A stretch of 64,000 nt of DNA from Streptomyces clavifer (lineage in GTDB: Bacteria; Actinomycetota; Actinomycetes; Streptomycetales; Streptomycetaceae): NCBI GenBank assembly GCA_014651175.1, contig BMWJ01000010.1, forward strand, positions 228,582 through 292,581, read 5' to 3'. Each line of letters starts with the position of its first letter. The first letter of the stretch is position 1. Positions 7,832 to 17,172 of the stretch are shown here, piece by piece. The translations under genes were made by a program, and so were the position numbers. Under the pieces are notes generated by a model, which worked only from the letters and a program-made list of their open reading frames with translations, was not told the origin of the DNA and made no database searches.

Positions 7832-10186
7832 GTGGAGCAGCTGACGCAGCATGACCCGAGGCGGATCGGCCCGTTCGAGGTGCTGGGACGGCTCGGCGCC
7901 GGCGGCATGGGGCTGGTCTATCTCGCACGATCGGCGTCCGGTCGTCGGGTGGCGATCAAGACGGTCCGTACGGAACTGGCCGAGGACCAGCTGTTCCGGG
8001 TCCGCTTCACACGTGAGGTGGAGGCCGCCCGGGCCGTCAGCGGTTTCTACACCGCCGCCGTGGTGGACGCCGACCCCCGGGCGGCCGTCCCGTGGCTGGC
8101 GACGGCCTATGTCCCCGCACCCTCGCTCGAGGAGATAGTGAGTGAGTGCGGGCCGATGCCGACGCAGGCCGTGCGCTGGCTGGCCGCCGGCATCGCCGAG
8201 GCCCTGCAGTCGATCCACGGCGCCGGCCTCGTCCACCGCGACCTGAAGCCGTCCAACGTGCTCGTGGTCGAGGACGGACCGCGGGTGATCGACTTCGGTA
8301 TCGCGTCCGGTGTCTCCAACACCCGGCTGACCATGACGAACGTCGCGGTGGGCACGCCCGCGTACATGTCCCCCGAGCAGGCCCGCGACTCGCGCAGCGT
8401 GACGGGGGCCAGCGACATCTTCTCGCTCGGTTCGACGCTGGTCTTCGCGGCGACGGGGCACGCGCCGTTCCACGGGGCGAATCCGGTCGAGACCGTGTTC
8501 ATGCTGCTGCGGGAGGGGCCCGACACGGAAGGGCTCCCCGATGATCTGAGACCGCTGATCGAGTCCTGCATGCAGATGGACGCGACGCGGCGGCCCAGCC
8601 CGGCGGACCTGCAGGCCCAGCTGGCCCCGCACCTGTTCGCCTCCGGCAGCGACGACAGCGGTACGGCGTCGGCCTGGCTGCCGACCGTCGCGACCGCGAT
8701 GATCGAGCAGCGGCGGGGCGGCGGGCGCGCGATCGCGGCCGCGCCCGCGCCGGTGGTCGTGCCGCCTCCCCCTTCGCAGCCGCCCCCGGGGGCCGGCCAG
8801 GGCGGGGCCTGGGGCGGCGACGCCCGGACCGCCCCCGCGCCCGACGGCGGTCCGGTACAGCTGCCCGGGGCGAAGAGGCCCATCGGCCCCGGCCCGCGCC
8901 CGGTGGACGTGCGGGGCGCGGCCGCCGCGCACGCCGACCCGGCCACCGGCTGGGTCCGCCCGCCCGCCGGGCTGAACGGCGCGGCCGGCCACCCGACGGC
9001 TCCGGTGCCCGCCCCCACGCCCTCACCCGACACCCCGCCCGCCGCGCCGGAGCGCTGGCGGCCGTGGCGCTTCCGCATGTCGAACGATGTGTGGGGCACG
9101 CCCGTCGTCGTCGGCGACCTGCTGTACGTGACGTCCTTCGAGGTCCACGCCCTGGACGTCGGCAACGGCAGGCGCCAGTTCAAGACCAGGGACGTCGCCT
9201 GGGCGATGGCCGTCGACGGCGGCAGGATCCACGCCTCGGACGGACCGTCCCTGTACGCCCTGGACGCGGCGACCGGGGCCGAGCGGTGGCGGCTGCAGAC
9301 GGACGCGTGGGTGTACTCCCTGAAGGCCGACCGCGGCACCGTCCTGACCGGGACGCGGGGCGGCGGGGTCCAGGCGTGGGAGGCGTCCAGCGGCGAGAAG
9401 CTGTGGGAGGCCACGGGCCTCCAGACGGACTTCGAGACGCCGGAGGCCGGGCCCGTCCTCCACGACGGCACGGTGTACCTGTGGCAGGACGCCCGGCTGC
9501 GGGCCGTCGACGCCCGCACCGGCGTGGAGCGGTGGTCGTACCCGATCGGCGACGCGGCCTCCTGCGGCGGTGTGCCGGTGCGTGTGACCCCGGCGCCGGA
9601 CGGCTTCGTGTACGTCGCCGCGGGGACCCGGGTGCTGGCCGTGGACACGGTCTCGGGCCGGGTGCGCTGGCACTTCGAGTCGCCCGCCGTCTTCCTGTCG
9701 CCGCCCGCCTTCGCGCCGGGGCCCGCGGTCACGGGCGGCGGGGTGTACCTCGCCGACTACCTCGGCACCGTGTACGCGCTGGACGCGTCCACCGGCAAGG
9801 ACCGGTGGAGGATCGCGACGGAGTCCCGCCAGTCCATCGAGCCCGTACTGGTCGCGGCGGGCAACGTGCACGTCGGCAGCGGCAGCGCGCTGTACACGCT
9901 GGACGCGGTGACCGGCACGCCCAAGTGGCGGTTCGCGGCGGGCGGCGAGGTGGTGGGAGCACCGGTGGTCGCCGACGGCCGGGTGCACTTCGGCTCGGCG
10001 GACCACGTGCTGTACACGCTGGACGCGGCGGGTGGCCAGCTCCGCTGGAAGCTCGCCACGGGCGGCGAGATCACGGGCTCACCGGTGGCGCAGGCGGGCG
10101 TCGTGTACGCGTGCAGCAAGGACCGGTGCGTGTACGCACTGGACGCGCTGAAGGGGACGGGTACGGGGAACCGGGTACGGACCTGA
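7832..10186 (+). CDS. afsK: Ser/Thr protein kinase with C-terminal PQQ-type beta-propeller (AfsK-like)
   Basis: 784 residues from GTG 7832, with GGGGAGG upstream. The kinase domain (about 1-280) has the glycine loop GRLGAGGMG, Lys43 in [12 protein letters not shown] with catalytic Asp137, DFG with Asp154 and an activation segment with Thr167 and Thr169 before [10 protein letters not shown]. In S. coelicolor AfsK the main autophosphorylation site reported, as I recall, is Thr168, which would align here. A Pro/Ala-rich linker (about 285-410) leads to a propeller of repeated VYALDA(x)TG-(x)-RW units (about 412-784). No membrane helix is visible, consistent with peripheral membrane attachment. 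AfsK phosphorylates AfsR, whose gene lies 2.1 kb away. Confidence 0.85.
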   Translation: MEQLTQHDPRRIGPFEVLGRLGAGGMGLVYLARSASGRRVAIKTVRTELAEDQLFRVRFTREVEAARAVSGFYTAAVVDADPRAAVPWLATAYVPAPSLEEIVSECGPMPTQAVRWLAAGIAEALQSIHGAGLVHRDLKPSNVLVVEDGPRVIDFGIASGVSNTRLTMTNVAVGTPAYMSPEQARDSRSVTGASDIFSLGSTLVFAATGHAPFHGANPVETVFMLLREGPDTEGLPDDLRPLIESCMQMDATRRPSPADLQAQLAPHLFASGSDDSGTASAWLPTVATAMIEQRRGGGRAIAAAPAPVVVPPPPSQPPPGAGQGGAWGGDARTAPAPDGGPVQLPGAKRPIGPGPRPVDVRGAAAAHADPATGWVRPPAGLNGAAGHPTAPVPAPTPSPDTPPAAPERWRPWRFRMSNDVWGTPVVVGDLLYVTSFEVHALDVGNGRRQFKTRDVAWAMAVDGGRIHASDGPSLYALDAATGAERWRLQTDAWVYSLKADRGTVLTGTRGGGVQAWEASSGEKLWEATGLQTDFETPEAGPVLHDGTVYLWQDARLRAVDARTGVERWSYPIGDAASCGGVPVRVTPAPDGFVYVAAGTRVLAVDTVSGRVRWHFESPAVFLSPPAFAPGPAVTGGGVYLADYLGTVYALDASTGKDRWRIATESRQSIEPVLVAAGNVHVGSGSALYTLDAVTGTPKWRFAAGGEVVGAPVVADGRVHFGSADHVLYTLDAAGGQLRWKLATGGEITGSPVAQAGVVYACSKDRCVYALDALKGTGTGNRVRT

Positions 10187-10214
10187 GCGGCGCCCGCCCC
10201 GGCGGGGGACCGCC

Positions 10215-10868
10215 TCAGGGGTGCGGCGGGTGGTAGCGGTCGCGGTCCTCGTCCCGGGCCACCGGGTGGGGGGCCGTGTCCTCGTCGGACCGCGGGGCCC
10301 GGTGCTGCCCGGTGCCCGGGCCCGTGTACGGATCGGCCTCCGGCTCCGGCAGCGGCGACGTCTGCACCGACGGCCCCGGCTCCTGGGTCGGGGGCCAGGT
10401 GTCCGGACGGGTGTCCGAGGGGGCTGGGTAGGGATCGCGCGCATGCCGGTCCCGCACGCCGCGCCCGGACATCAGCAGCGCTCCCAGCAGGAGCAGTACT
10501 CCGCCGGCAGCCGCCTGGGCGACGCCCCACCCGAGCCCGGACCCGTCGCTGTCGACCGTCAGGCTTCCCGCCGCCTGGCCCTGCCGGACCATCCACAGCA
10601 CGGTGAACCCGAGCACGATCAGTCCGGCCAGGGCCACCACCCAGCGCGAGCGCAGCACCACGCCCACCAGGGCCACCAGGGCGGCGAACAGGAACGGCAG
10701 CAGGATCGAGCCCAGCACCGCGGACGTCACGCCGCCGATGCCCCCGAAGAGGTCCTGGATCCGGTAGGCCCGCCCGAGGCGGTCGCCGTACCAGCTGTGG
10801 AAGGGGCTCTGGACGGCAGCCGCCGCGCCCAGGAGGGCGACGACGGAGCCGAGGACATTGCGGATCAT
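10215..10868 (-). CDS. Hypothetical four-helix membrane protein with charged C-terminal tail
   Basis: 217 residues from ATG 10868, preceded by GGGAGG at 8 nt. Four hydrophobic segments fill residues 1-140, with an extracytoplasmic loop SPFHSWYGDRLGRAYRIQDL that resembles Streptomyces membrane proteins of unknown function. The last ~75 residues are Pro-, Asp- and Arg-rich and probably disordered in the cytoplasm. It is convergent with afsK (28 nt between stops) and divergent from the secreted-protein gene. No function can be assigned; lying between afsK and afsR it could be a membrane partner, but that is speculation. Confidence 0.65.
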   Translation of the reverse strand: MIRNVLGSVVALLGAAAAVQSPFHSWYGDRLGRAYRIQDLFGGIGGVTSAVLGSILLPFLFAALVALVGVVLRSRWVVALAGLIVLGFTVLWMVRQGQAAGSLTVDSDGSGLGWGVAQAAAGGVLLLLGALLMSGRGVRDRHARDPYPAPSDTRPDTWPPTQEPGPSVQTSPLPEPEADPYTGPGTGQHRAPRSDEDTAPHPVARDEDRDRYHPPHP

Positions 10869-11085
10869 GGTCGGCCTCCCGGGCCTGCGTGCCGCGCACG
10901 GAACTGCACCGGTCCCCGGACCGACGCTACGCCGCGCCGGTGGCCCCTGCCATCCGGAGACCATGACCAGACCGTGACAGGGCCATGACTGGATCGAGGG
11001 TCTGGGCGGGACAAGCTGTGCTGTGTGGTGGGGCGCGGCTGCGCTACCGCCGAAGAGGGCCGACAACAGCGAGGGGGCTGCATCG

Positions 11086-11616
11086 ATGGTGCGGCGACAG
11101 ATGAGGTTCGCGGCGGTACTGGTCGTGGTGGTGCTCGCACTGACCGGGTTCTCGACGTCCAGCCACGGCGGCAAGAGCGGGAAGAGCCGCAGCGGCGGGT
11201 CCAGCGGCGGTGGAGGCTGCTCCAACTCGAAGAAGAGCAACGGCGATTACCACGACGACGACTACGACGACAGCTCGTCGAGTTCCTCGGGCGGCTCCAC
11301 GTACGGGACGCCGACGCCCACCACCACCGCCTCGGACGCACCCGTCACCCGCGTCGTCCGCTGTGCCCAGCCGCGCAAGGGCAAGCGCAGGGCGGTGACC
11401 TCGTCGACGGTGGAGATCCGCTCGACCGCGACGGGCTCGCACACGTACGACGTGGACGTGACGTTCGTCGACGCGAAGGGCCGGACCGTCGACACGGGCG
11501 AGGCCACGGTCGAACTCGGCTACGACGAGGCGAAGACCCTGCCGGTCCGCATGGACAGCCCGCGCTCGGTCTCCCGCGTGAAGCGCTGCCTGGTGACGGC
11601 GGAGCTGCGCTACTGA
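11086..11616 (+). CDS. Hypothetical secreted protein with Asp/Ser-rich low-complexity segment
   Basis: 176 residues from ATG 11086, with GAGGGGG upstream. An N-terminal signal sequence (MRFAAVLVVVVLALTGF) is followed by Gly/Ser/Lys-rich sequence and then a tract of Asp, Tyr and Ser (about residues 53-70) that includes six consecutive serines. The C-terminal ~90 residues form a small beta-rich domain with two cysteines, VVRCAQ and VKRCLV, likely disulfide-bonded outside the cell. An encoded lipobox is not evident. The gene sits between afsK and afsS; I do not recognise the family. Confidence 0.7.
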   Translation: MVRRQMRFAAVLVVVVLALTGFSTSSHGGKSGKSRSGGSSGGGGCSNSKKSNGDYHDDDYDDSSSSSSGGSTYGTPTPTTTASDAPVTRVVRCAQPRKGKRRAVTSSTVEIRSTATGSHTYDVDVTFVDAKGRTVDTGEATVELGYDEAKTLPVRMDSPRSVSRVKRCLVTAELRY

Positions 11617-11916
11617 CACGTCCCGGCACGGCACCGCAGAGGTGCACCGTGGCCACGGGGAGCATGGGCGAGGGCCCGAGCCGGTCGGCTCGGGCCCTGC
11701 GGTGTGTGCGCGGCCCGGGTCGTGGCATCGTCGGCCGGGGCCTCAGCGGTCTGGTCGGGACCGAGGGCCTCCGCGAAGAGCGTCGTCCTCGTGCGGGCCG
11801 TCCCGTGCCCGACCGGTCGAACACCGTCGCGGGCGCCGACCGGGACGAGGACGTACGGCGGCCGCGACGGCGCCCCCTCCGTGCCGCCGCGGCCGCTCCC
11901 CCCGTCGTAGGTCCGA
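11617..11916. other. Convergent intergenic region
   Basis: 300 bp between the stop of the secreted-protein gene and the stop of afsS. It contains the hairpin at 11671-11698; the remainder shows no coding signal I trust. Confidence 0.6.
11671..11698 (+). terminator. Strong hairpin terminator between convergent genes
   Basis: A perfect 12-bp stem AGGGCCCGAGCC / GGCTCGGGCCCT with a 4-nt loop, 55 nt past the upstream stop. It would also work for transcripts arriving from afsS on the other strand. Confidence 0.75.
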
Positions 11917-12081
11917 CTAGCGCGGGTCGCCACCGGTCATGTGGCTGTCCTTCGTGGTGATGTCCGGCTCGCCGGTCATGTGGCTGTCCTGCGTGGTGAT
12001 GTCGGGCTCGCCGGTCATGTGGCTGTCCGCCGGCTTGACGGCGCCCGTCTTCGGCACCGTGATCTTCTTGGCGTCGCTCAT
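11917..12081 (-). CDS. afsS: AfsS-type small regulator with three DSHMTG repeats
   Basis: A 54-residue gene reading MSDAKKITVPKT at its start and containing three copies of a 13-residue unit with core DSHMTGEPDITT (residues 19-30, 32-43, then DSHMTG at 45-50). AfsS of S. coelicolor is 63 residues with three 13-residue repeats of TxDxHMP type and lies downstream of afsR; this protein has the same size class, repeat period and position. AfsS is transcriptionally activated by phosphorylated AfsR and stimulates secondary metabolism by an unresolved mechanism. The start is ATG 12081, preceded by a weak purine run (GGAG) on the minus strand. Confidence 0.88.
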   Translation of the reverse strand: MSDAKKITVPKTGAVKPADSHMTGEPDITTQDSHMTGEPDITTKDSHMTGGDPR

Positions 12082-12120
12082 ATCGTGAACTCCATTTTTC
12101 GGTACATGGATAGGCGGCGA

Positions 12121-12177
12121 AGCCCGTCCGGCTGTTCCCCCGTGGACTGCCGGACGGGCTGTTCAGAGCCGTTCACC
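12121..12177 (-). promoter_or_regulatory. afsS promoter region: inverted repeat plus GTTCA direct repeats
   Basis: A perfect 12-bp inverted repeat (AGCCCGTCCGGC at 12121-12132, GCCGGACGGGCT at 12149-12160) abuts two GTTCA motifs at 12161-12165 and 12171-12175, the second within GTTCACC. Direct repeats of TTCA(C) type are used by SARP regulators such as AfsR and by PhoP, both of which bind the afsS promoter in S. coelicolor. A possible -10 (TATCCA) lies at 12106-12111. The inverted repeat could alternatively end the afsR transcript. Assignment is by pattern only. Confidence 0.5.
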
Positions 12178-12277
12178 TTAGTGCGCGGTCCGACCGTCGA
12201 ATCGCCTGCCCCCCGACGCGACGCTTCGACAGGAACCAGAGTGCCGGGCGGTGATAAACGATTGATGAACGGATCCG

Positions 12278-15244
12278 TCAGCGGTTTCTCGACGACGTCA
12301 CGGGAGACAGCAGCAGGCGGACGGCGTCGGCTTCGGGTGCCTTGAGGTGGTCGAGGGTCGCGAGCGCCTCGCGCCAGCACACCTGCGCGCGGTCCGCCTG
12401 TCCGATCCGCTCCAACGCCTGGCCCAGCACCGTCAGTACGTTGGCGCGTCGCCACTCGCCCCCTATGTGCAGGAGCACCGTCAACGCCTGTTCCGCGAGG
12501 GCGGCGGCCTGGGTGGAGCGGTCGGCGCTGAGGTGCACCTCGGCCAGTCTGAAGAGCGTCATGCCCTCCCACAGCCGTTGGCGGCTGTCCCGGAAGACGG
12601 CGAGCGCCTCGTGCAGCCGGTCCTGGGCCTCGTCCTGACGGCCGGCGCGAGCCAGCGCGAGCCCGAGGGTGTACCGGCCGTTGGCGAGCCGAAGAGTCAG
12701 TCCCAGCCTGTTGTAGAGGGCGACCCCTCGGTCGGCGAGCTCCACCGCGCTCTCGGTGTGCCCGATGGCGAGCTGCACGCGCGACAGGTTGCACAGGGCG
12801 CTCGCTTCACCCGGACGGTTTCCGTCGGCCCTGAACGCGGCTATGGCCTGCTGCAGCAGGCCTTCCGCCTCCTCCAGCCGGCTCCGGTATCCGGCGATGA
12901 TCCCCAGTTCGTTCGGGGCGTTGCAGTGGGTCCAGACGTCCTGGGTGGCCGGGGCCAGCAGCATGGCGCGCCGCGCTTCGTCCTCGGCCTGTCCGAAGCG
13001 GCCGGCCGTGCTGTGCACCTGGGCGAGCGTGGTGCGTGCGCGGGCTTCGGAGCGCGGGTCCCCGGCTGCGACGGCGGCGTCCCGGACCGCCATGGCCGCT
13101 GCCTCGAACTGGCGGGAGTTGGCCCCGGACTCCGCGAGGTCCTTGGCGGCCAGCATCAGGTCGACGCTGCGGCGGATGGTGCCCCGGGCAGCGGACTGAT
13201 GGGCGCACGACAGGAGCGAACCCGCGTTGGTGTACAGCCAGTCGAGGGCTGTCCGGTGGTCGGCGAAGGTGATGCCCGGGTACTCCGTGGGGTCGAGGTG
13301 CTCGACCGTCCGGTCCCCCGGCCGCTCCAGCGCGTACACCCCCGCCGCCGTCGCCAGATAGAAGTCCAGCAGGCGCGACAGGGCCGCCTCCCGCTCCGCC
13401 GGGGGTTGTTCGTCCCGCTCCGCGCAGGAACGCGCGTAGAGGCGCACCAGGTCGTGGTAGCGGTAGCGGCCGGGCGCGGCCGACTCCAGGAGGGACGTGT
13501 CGACCAGGGCCTCCAGCAGGTCCTCCGCCGTGTGGGTCTCCAGGTTCAGGAGGGCCGCCGCGGCCGCGAGGGAGATGTCGGGACCGTCCGCCAGGCCCAG
13601 GAGGCGGAAGGCACGGGCCTGGGCCGGCTCCAGCTGGCCGTAGCCGAGCTCGAAGGTGGCCTTCACCGCGAGGTCGCCCGCCTGGAGCTCGTCCAGCCGG
13701 CGGCGCTCGTCGGCGAGCTTCGCGGCCAGGACCGAGACCGTCCAGGTGCGGCGGGCGGCCAGCCGGGAGGCGGCGATGCGGATGGCCAGCGGCAGGAAGC
13801 CGCAGGCGGCCACCACGTCCAGGGCCGCCTCGCGCTCGGAGTTGACGCGTTCCGCGCCGACGATCCGGGTGAAGAGCTGGAGGGCCTCCTCCGGAGACAT
13901 GACGTCCAGGTCCACCAGGTGCGCGCCTGCCAGGTCGACCATGCGGACCCTGCTGGTCACCAGGGCCGCACAGCCCGGCGTACCGGGGAGCAGCGGGCGG
14001 ATCTGGGCCGCGTCGTGGGCGTTGTCCAGGAGGACCAGGATGCGGCGGCCGTCCAGGGTGGAGCGGTAGAGCGCGGCCCGCTCGTCGAGCGAGTCCGGGA
14101 TCGCGGAGTCAGGTGTGCCGAGGGCCCGCAGGAACGAGCCGAGGACGGTCTCCGGTTCGGCCGCCCTGGCTCCCGCGCCCTGGAGATCCACGTACAGCTG
14201 GCCGTCCGGGAAGTGCGGGCGGGCCTGATGGGCGACGTGCACGGCCAGGGTCGTCTTGCCGACGCCGCCGATGCCGGCCAGTGCGGAGACCGCCATGACG
14301 GACCCCTCGGAGGTCACCAGCCGGGCGCCCAGCTCGCGCACGAAGGAGGCCCGGCCCGTGAAGTCCGGCACCGTGGCGGGGAGCTGGGCGGGGCGGACCG
14401 GGGTGGCTGCCGGGGCCGGCTCGTCGACGGGGCGCGCCAGGTCCTCGTCGGCCCGCAGGATCCGCTGCTGGAGCTGGGCCAGCTCGGGGCGCGGGTCGAC
14501 GCCCAGCTCCTCGGCGAGCAGCCGGCGGGTGTCCGCGTACACCGCGAGCGCCTCGGCCTGCCGGCCGCTGCGGTACAGAGCGACCATCAGCAGTTCGCGC
14601 AGCCGTTCGCGCAGGGGGTGCGCCGCGGTGAGCGCGGTCAGCTCGGACACCGCCTCGGCGTGGCAGCCGACCTCCAGGTCGAGGTCGAGCCGGGTCTCCG
14701 TGAGCTGGAGGCGCCACTCCTCCAGGCTGCTGCGCTGGTTGTCCGCGTACGGGCCGGGTACGGAGGCGAGCGCCTGCCCGTCCCACAGCCCGAGGAGCTT
14801 GTTGATCAGGGTGCGGGCCCGGGGCCGGTCCCCGCGGCTGCGGGACTTCTCCGCCTCGGCGGCGAGGTCCTGGGCGTGGGTGAGGTCGAGGGCGTCGCGG
14901 TGGATGCGGACGGCGTAGCCGCCGGACTCGCTGACCAGGGTGTCCTGGCCGAGTGTCTTGCGGAGCCGGGACGCGTACGTCCGGACCGTCGCCAGGGCCT
15001 GGGACGGAGGGTCGTCCCCCCAGAGGGCGTCGATGAGTTCGGCCGCGGTGGCCGTGCGGCCGTCGCGCAGGAGCAGGGCGGCCAGCAGGGCCCGTTGCTG
15101 CGGCGACCCCGAAGGGAGCACCTGGTTGCCGCGCCGGGCGCGCACGGGGCCGAGCACCTCGAAGCGGAGTTCGCCCCCGGCCGCCTCCTCCCGTGGTGCG
15201 CGCTGGTCCGGCACACGCACGCCGGGCCCCTTGTCGCGGTCCAT
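12278..15244 (-). CDS. afsR: AfsR-type global regulator (SARP DNA-binding, BTAD, NB-ARC ATPase, TPR)
   Basis: 988 residues, close to the 993 of S. coelicolor AfsR. The order is an OmpR-like winged helix (about 25-105, ending in RTYASRLRKTLG), the BTAD bacterial transcriptional activation domain (about 110-260, with YRSGRQAEALAVYADTRRLL), an NB-ARC ATPase with Walker A GIGGVGKTT near residue 325 and LVLLDNA as Walker B, a winged-helix ARC2 region, and C-terminal tetratricopeptide repeats from about 690. AfsR integrates phosphorylation by AfsK and other kinases and activates afsS. The gene is followed by afsS 196 nt downstream and afsK in the same neighbourhood. The start ATG 15244 has GGGGCA upstream; it is a plausible, not unique, choice. 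Confidence 0.92.
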   Translation of the reverse strand: MDRDKGPGVRVPDQRAPREEAAGGELRFEVLGPVRARRGNQVLPSGSPQQRALLAALLLRDGRTATAAELIDALWGDDPPSQALATVRTYASRLRKTLGQDTLVSESGGYAVRIHRDALDLTHAQDLAAEAEKSRSRGDRPRARTLINKLLGLWDGQALASVPGPYADNQRSSLEEWRLQLTETRLDLDLEVGCHAEAVSELTALTAAHPLRERLRELLMVALYRSGRQAEALAVYADTRRLLAEELGVDPRPELAQLQQRILRADEDLARPVDEPAPAATPVRPAQLPATVPDFTGRASFVRELGARLVTSEGSVMAVSALAGIGGVGKTTLAVHVAHQARPHFPDGQLYVDLQGAGARAAEPETVLGSFLRALGTPDSAIPDSLDERAALYRSTLDGRRILVLLDNAHDAAQIRPLLPGTPGCAALVTSRVRMVDLAGAHLVDLDVMSPEEALQLFTRIVGAERVNSEREAALDVVAACGFLPLAIRIAASRLAARRTWTVSVLAAKLADERRRLDELQAGDLAVKATFELGYGQLEPAQARAFRLLGLADGPDISLAAAAALLNLETHTAEDLLEALVDTSLLESAAPGRYRYHDLVRLYARSCAERDEQPPAEREAALSRLLDFYLATAAGVYALERPGDRTVEHLDPTEYPGITFADHRTALDWLYTNAGSLLSCAHQSAARGTIRRSVDLMLAAKDLAESGANSRQFEAAAMAVRDAAVAAGDPRSEARARTTLAQVHSTAGRFGQAEDEARRAMLLAPATQDVWTHCNAPNELGIIAGYRSRLEEAEGLLQQAIAAFRADGNRPGEASALCNLSRVQLAIGHTESAVELADRGVALYNRLGLTLRLANGRYTLGLALARAGRQDEAQDRLHEALAVFRDSRQRLWEGMTLFRLAEVHLSADRSTQAAALAEQALTVLLHIGGEWRRANVLTVLGQALERIGQADRAQVCWREALATLDHLKAPEADAVRLLLSPVTSSRNR

Positions 15245-15646
15245 TGCTGCCCCCTGTCCTGCTTGCCCCGCCGGTGCTGCTGATCCCGCTCTGCGCCCTA
15301 CCTGGTATCGCGCTCAGCAGTCTGCCTTGTCGAAGGCGGACTCGTCAGCACTGGGTGTTGCTCCGTACCGGCCCTCGGCAACGATTCGGGGGCGAGGGCC
15401 CGTACGGACGATGACGCCGTGTCAGATCGTGACCGGCTGCTGGAGCTCCGTCACCCGGTCCTCCTTGTCCGGCGGGCACGTGGGGCCGGTCTCCCGTTGC
15501 TCCGGCATCCGGTCCCACGGGGCTCCGCCCCGTCCCGGCGGATCCGGCTCCTCCGGGAAAGGCAGGAGCCCCGTTCCCCCGCCGGGGCGGGGGAACGGGG
15601 CTCCTTGGGTACTGCATAGCCGGCCGCGATCGGCCGACCCGGGCAA
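15245..15646. other. Intergenic region between the csp stop and the afsR start
   Basis: 402 bp. It holds the csp terminator at 15564-15605 and must hold the afsR promoter, for which no clear -35/-10 pair was found. Several short frames exist but overlap the hairpin and lack ribosome sites, so no gene is called. Confidence 0.6.
15564..15605 (-). terminator. Cold-shock gene terminator, 18-bp stem
   Basis: A perfect 18-bp inverted repeat starting AGGAGCCCCG with a 6-nt loop, 42 nt beyond the csp stop. On the minus strand it is followed by a short pyrimidine run (TGCCTTTCCC). This is one of the strongest hairpins in the window and shields afsR from readthrough. Confidence 0.85.
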
Positions 15647-15850
15647 CTAGGCCGGGGTGACGTTCTCAGCCTGCGGACCCTTGGGCCCCTGAGTGACGTC
15701 GAAGTTCACGACCTGGTTCTCCTCGAGGGAGCGGAACCCGGACGCGTTGATCGCGGAATAGTGGACGAAGACATCCGGGCCGCCGCCGTCCTGGGCGATG
15801 AAGCCGAAGCCCTTTTCAGCGTTGAACCACTTGACGGTTCCGGTAGCCAT
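15647..15850 (-). CDS. Cold-shock domain protein (CspA family)
   Basis: 67 residues, [18 protein letters not shown] at the N-terminus, with RNP1 (KGFGFI) and RNP2 (DVFVHY) nucleic-acid-binding motifs, the standard length and sequence of Streptomyces Csp/ScoF proteins. It acts as an RNA chaperone in the cytoplasm. The start at 15850 is set by a near-perfect AAGGAGGG ribosome site; the in-frame extension to 15895 is spurious. The long leader carries a hairpin at 15916-15943, and the gene has its own strong terminator. Confidence 0.97.
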   Translation of the reverse strand: MATGTVKWFNAEKGFGFIAQDGGGPDVFVHYSAINASGFRSLEENQVVNFDVTQGPKGPQAENVTPA

Positions 15851-15915
15851 AAGCCCTCCTTGGGCCAAAGGGTTGCCCTGCTCCAGAACCTGCAAACAAG
15901 TCTGAAAACTACAAA

Positions 15916-15943
15916 AGCCTGCGGGTTACATGCTCCGCAGGCT
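15916..15943 (-). promoter_or_regulatory. Hairpin in csp 5' leader
   Basis: A 9-bp perfect stem AGCCTGCGG / CCGCAGGCT with a 10-nt loop, 66-93 nt upstream of the csp start. A weak promoter-like pair (TTGCAG, 17 bp, TACAGA on the minus strand) lies just upstream. A leader structure would fit the temperature-responsive folding of csp messages, but this is inference. Confidence 0.45.
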
Positions 15944-16123
15944 CTGTACTGCAAGGGAAACCAAACTGCAACTTGCGGGCGAGCCTAGCACGCAGTCCGC
16001 GAGGAGCGGTAGAGGCAAAGATCACTTCACTCGGATGTTTGTTTGACCCGCCGGAGCGCCGGCGGACGGGCCCCCCGGGGAGCCGTCCGGGCGCCCCGAT
16101 GGTGCCCGCCGGAGAGGGCGGGT

Positions 16124-17015
<892 letters not shown>

Positions 17016-17044
17016 CGGCGGCCGGCGGCGCCCGGTGCCGTTCG

Positions 17045-17109
17045 CGGTCGACGGCGGCGGCGGTCGACGGCGTTCGCCGGTCGATAACGTTCGGCGGTCG
17101 ATGGCGTTC
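17045..17109. repeat. Four degenerate ~17-bp tandem repeats
   Basis: Copies of CGGTCGAYGGCGTTC start at 17045, 17061, 17078 and 17095 (periods 16, 17, 17). The first copy lacks the terminal TTC. They sit just beyond the mqnA stop, before its terminator hairpin. The function is unknown. Confidence 0.7.
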
Positions 17110-17123
17110 CGCGCCGGCGGGAC

Positions 17124-17172
17124 GGAACGGGAATGGTGCGGGAGTAGATGAATCCCGTACCATTCCGGTTCC
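17124..17172 (+). terminator. mqnA terminator hairpin
   Basis: Two 20-nt arms (17124-17143 and 17153-17172) pair with two mismatches around a 9-nt loop. It lies 109 nt past the mqnA stop. Confidence 0.7.

Noticed and set aside
12347-15283. A 978-codon open frame on the plus strand opposite afsR
   Set aside because: It is the antisense mirror of a high-GC gene; its composition is Arg/Gly/Val-rich without domains, while the minus strand encodes the full AfsR architecture.
15422-15646. 74-codon minus frame between csp and afsR
   Set aside because: It spans the strong csp terminator and has a Pro/Gly/Arg-rich composition, so it is unlikely to be a gene.
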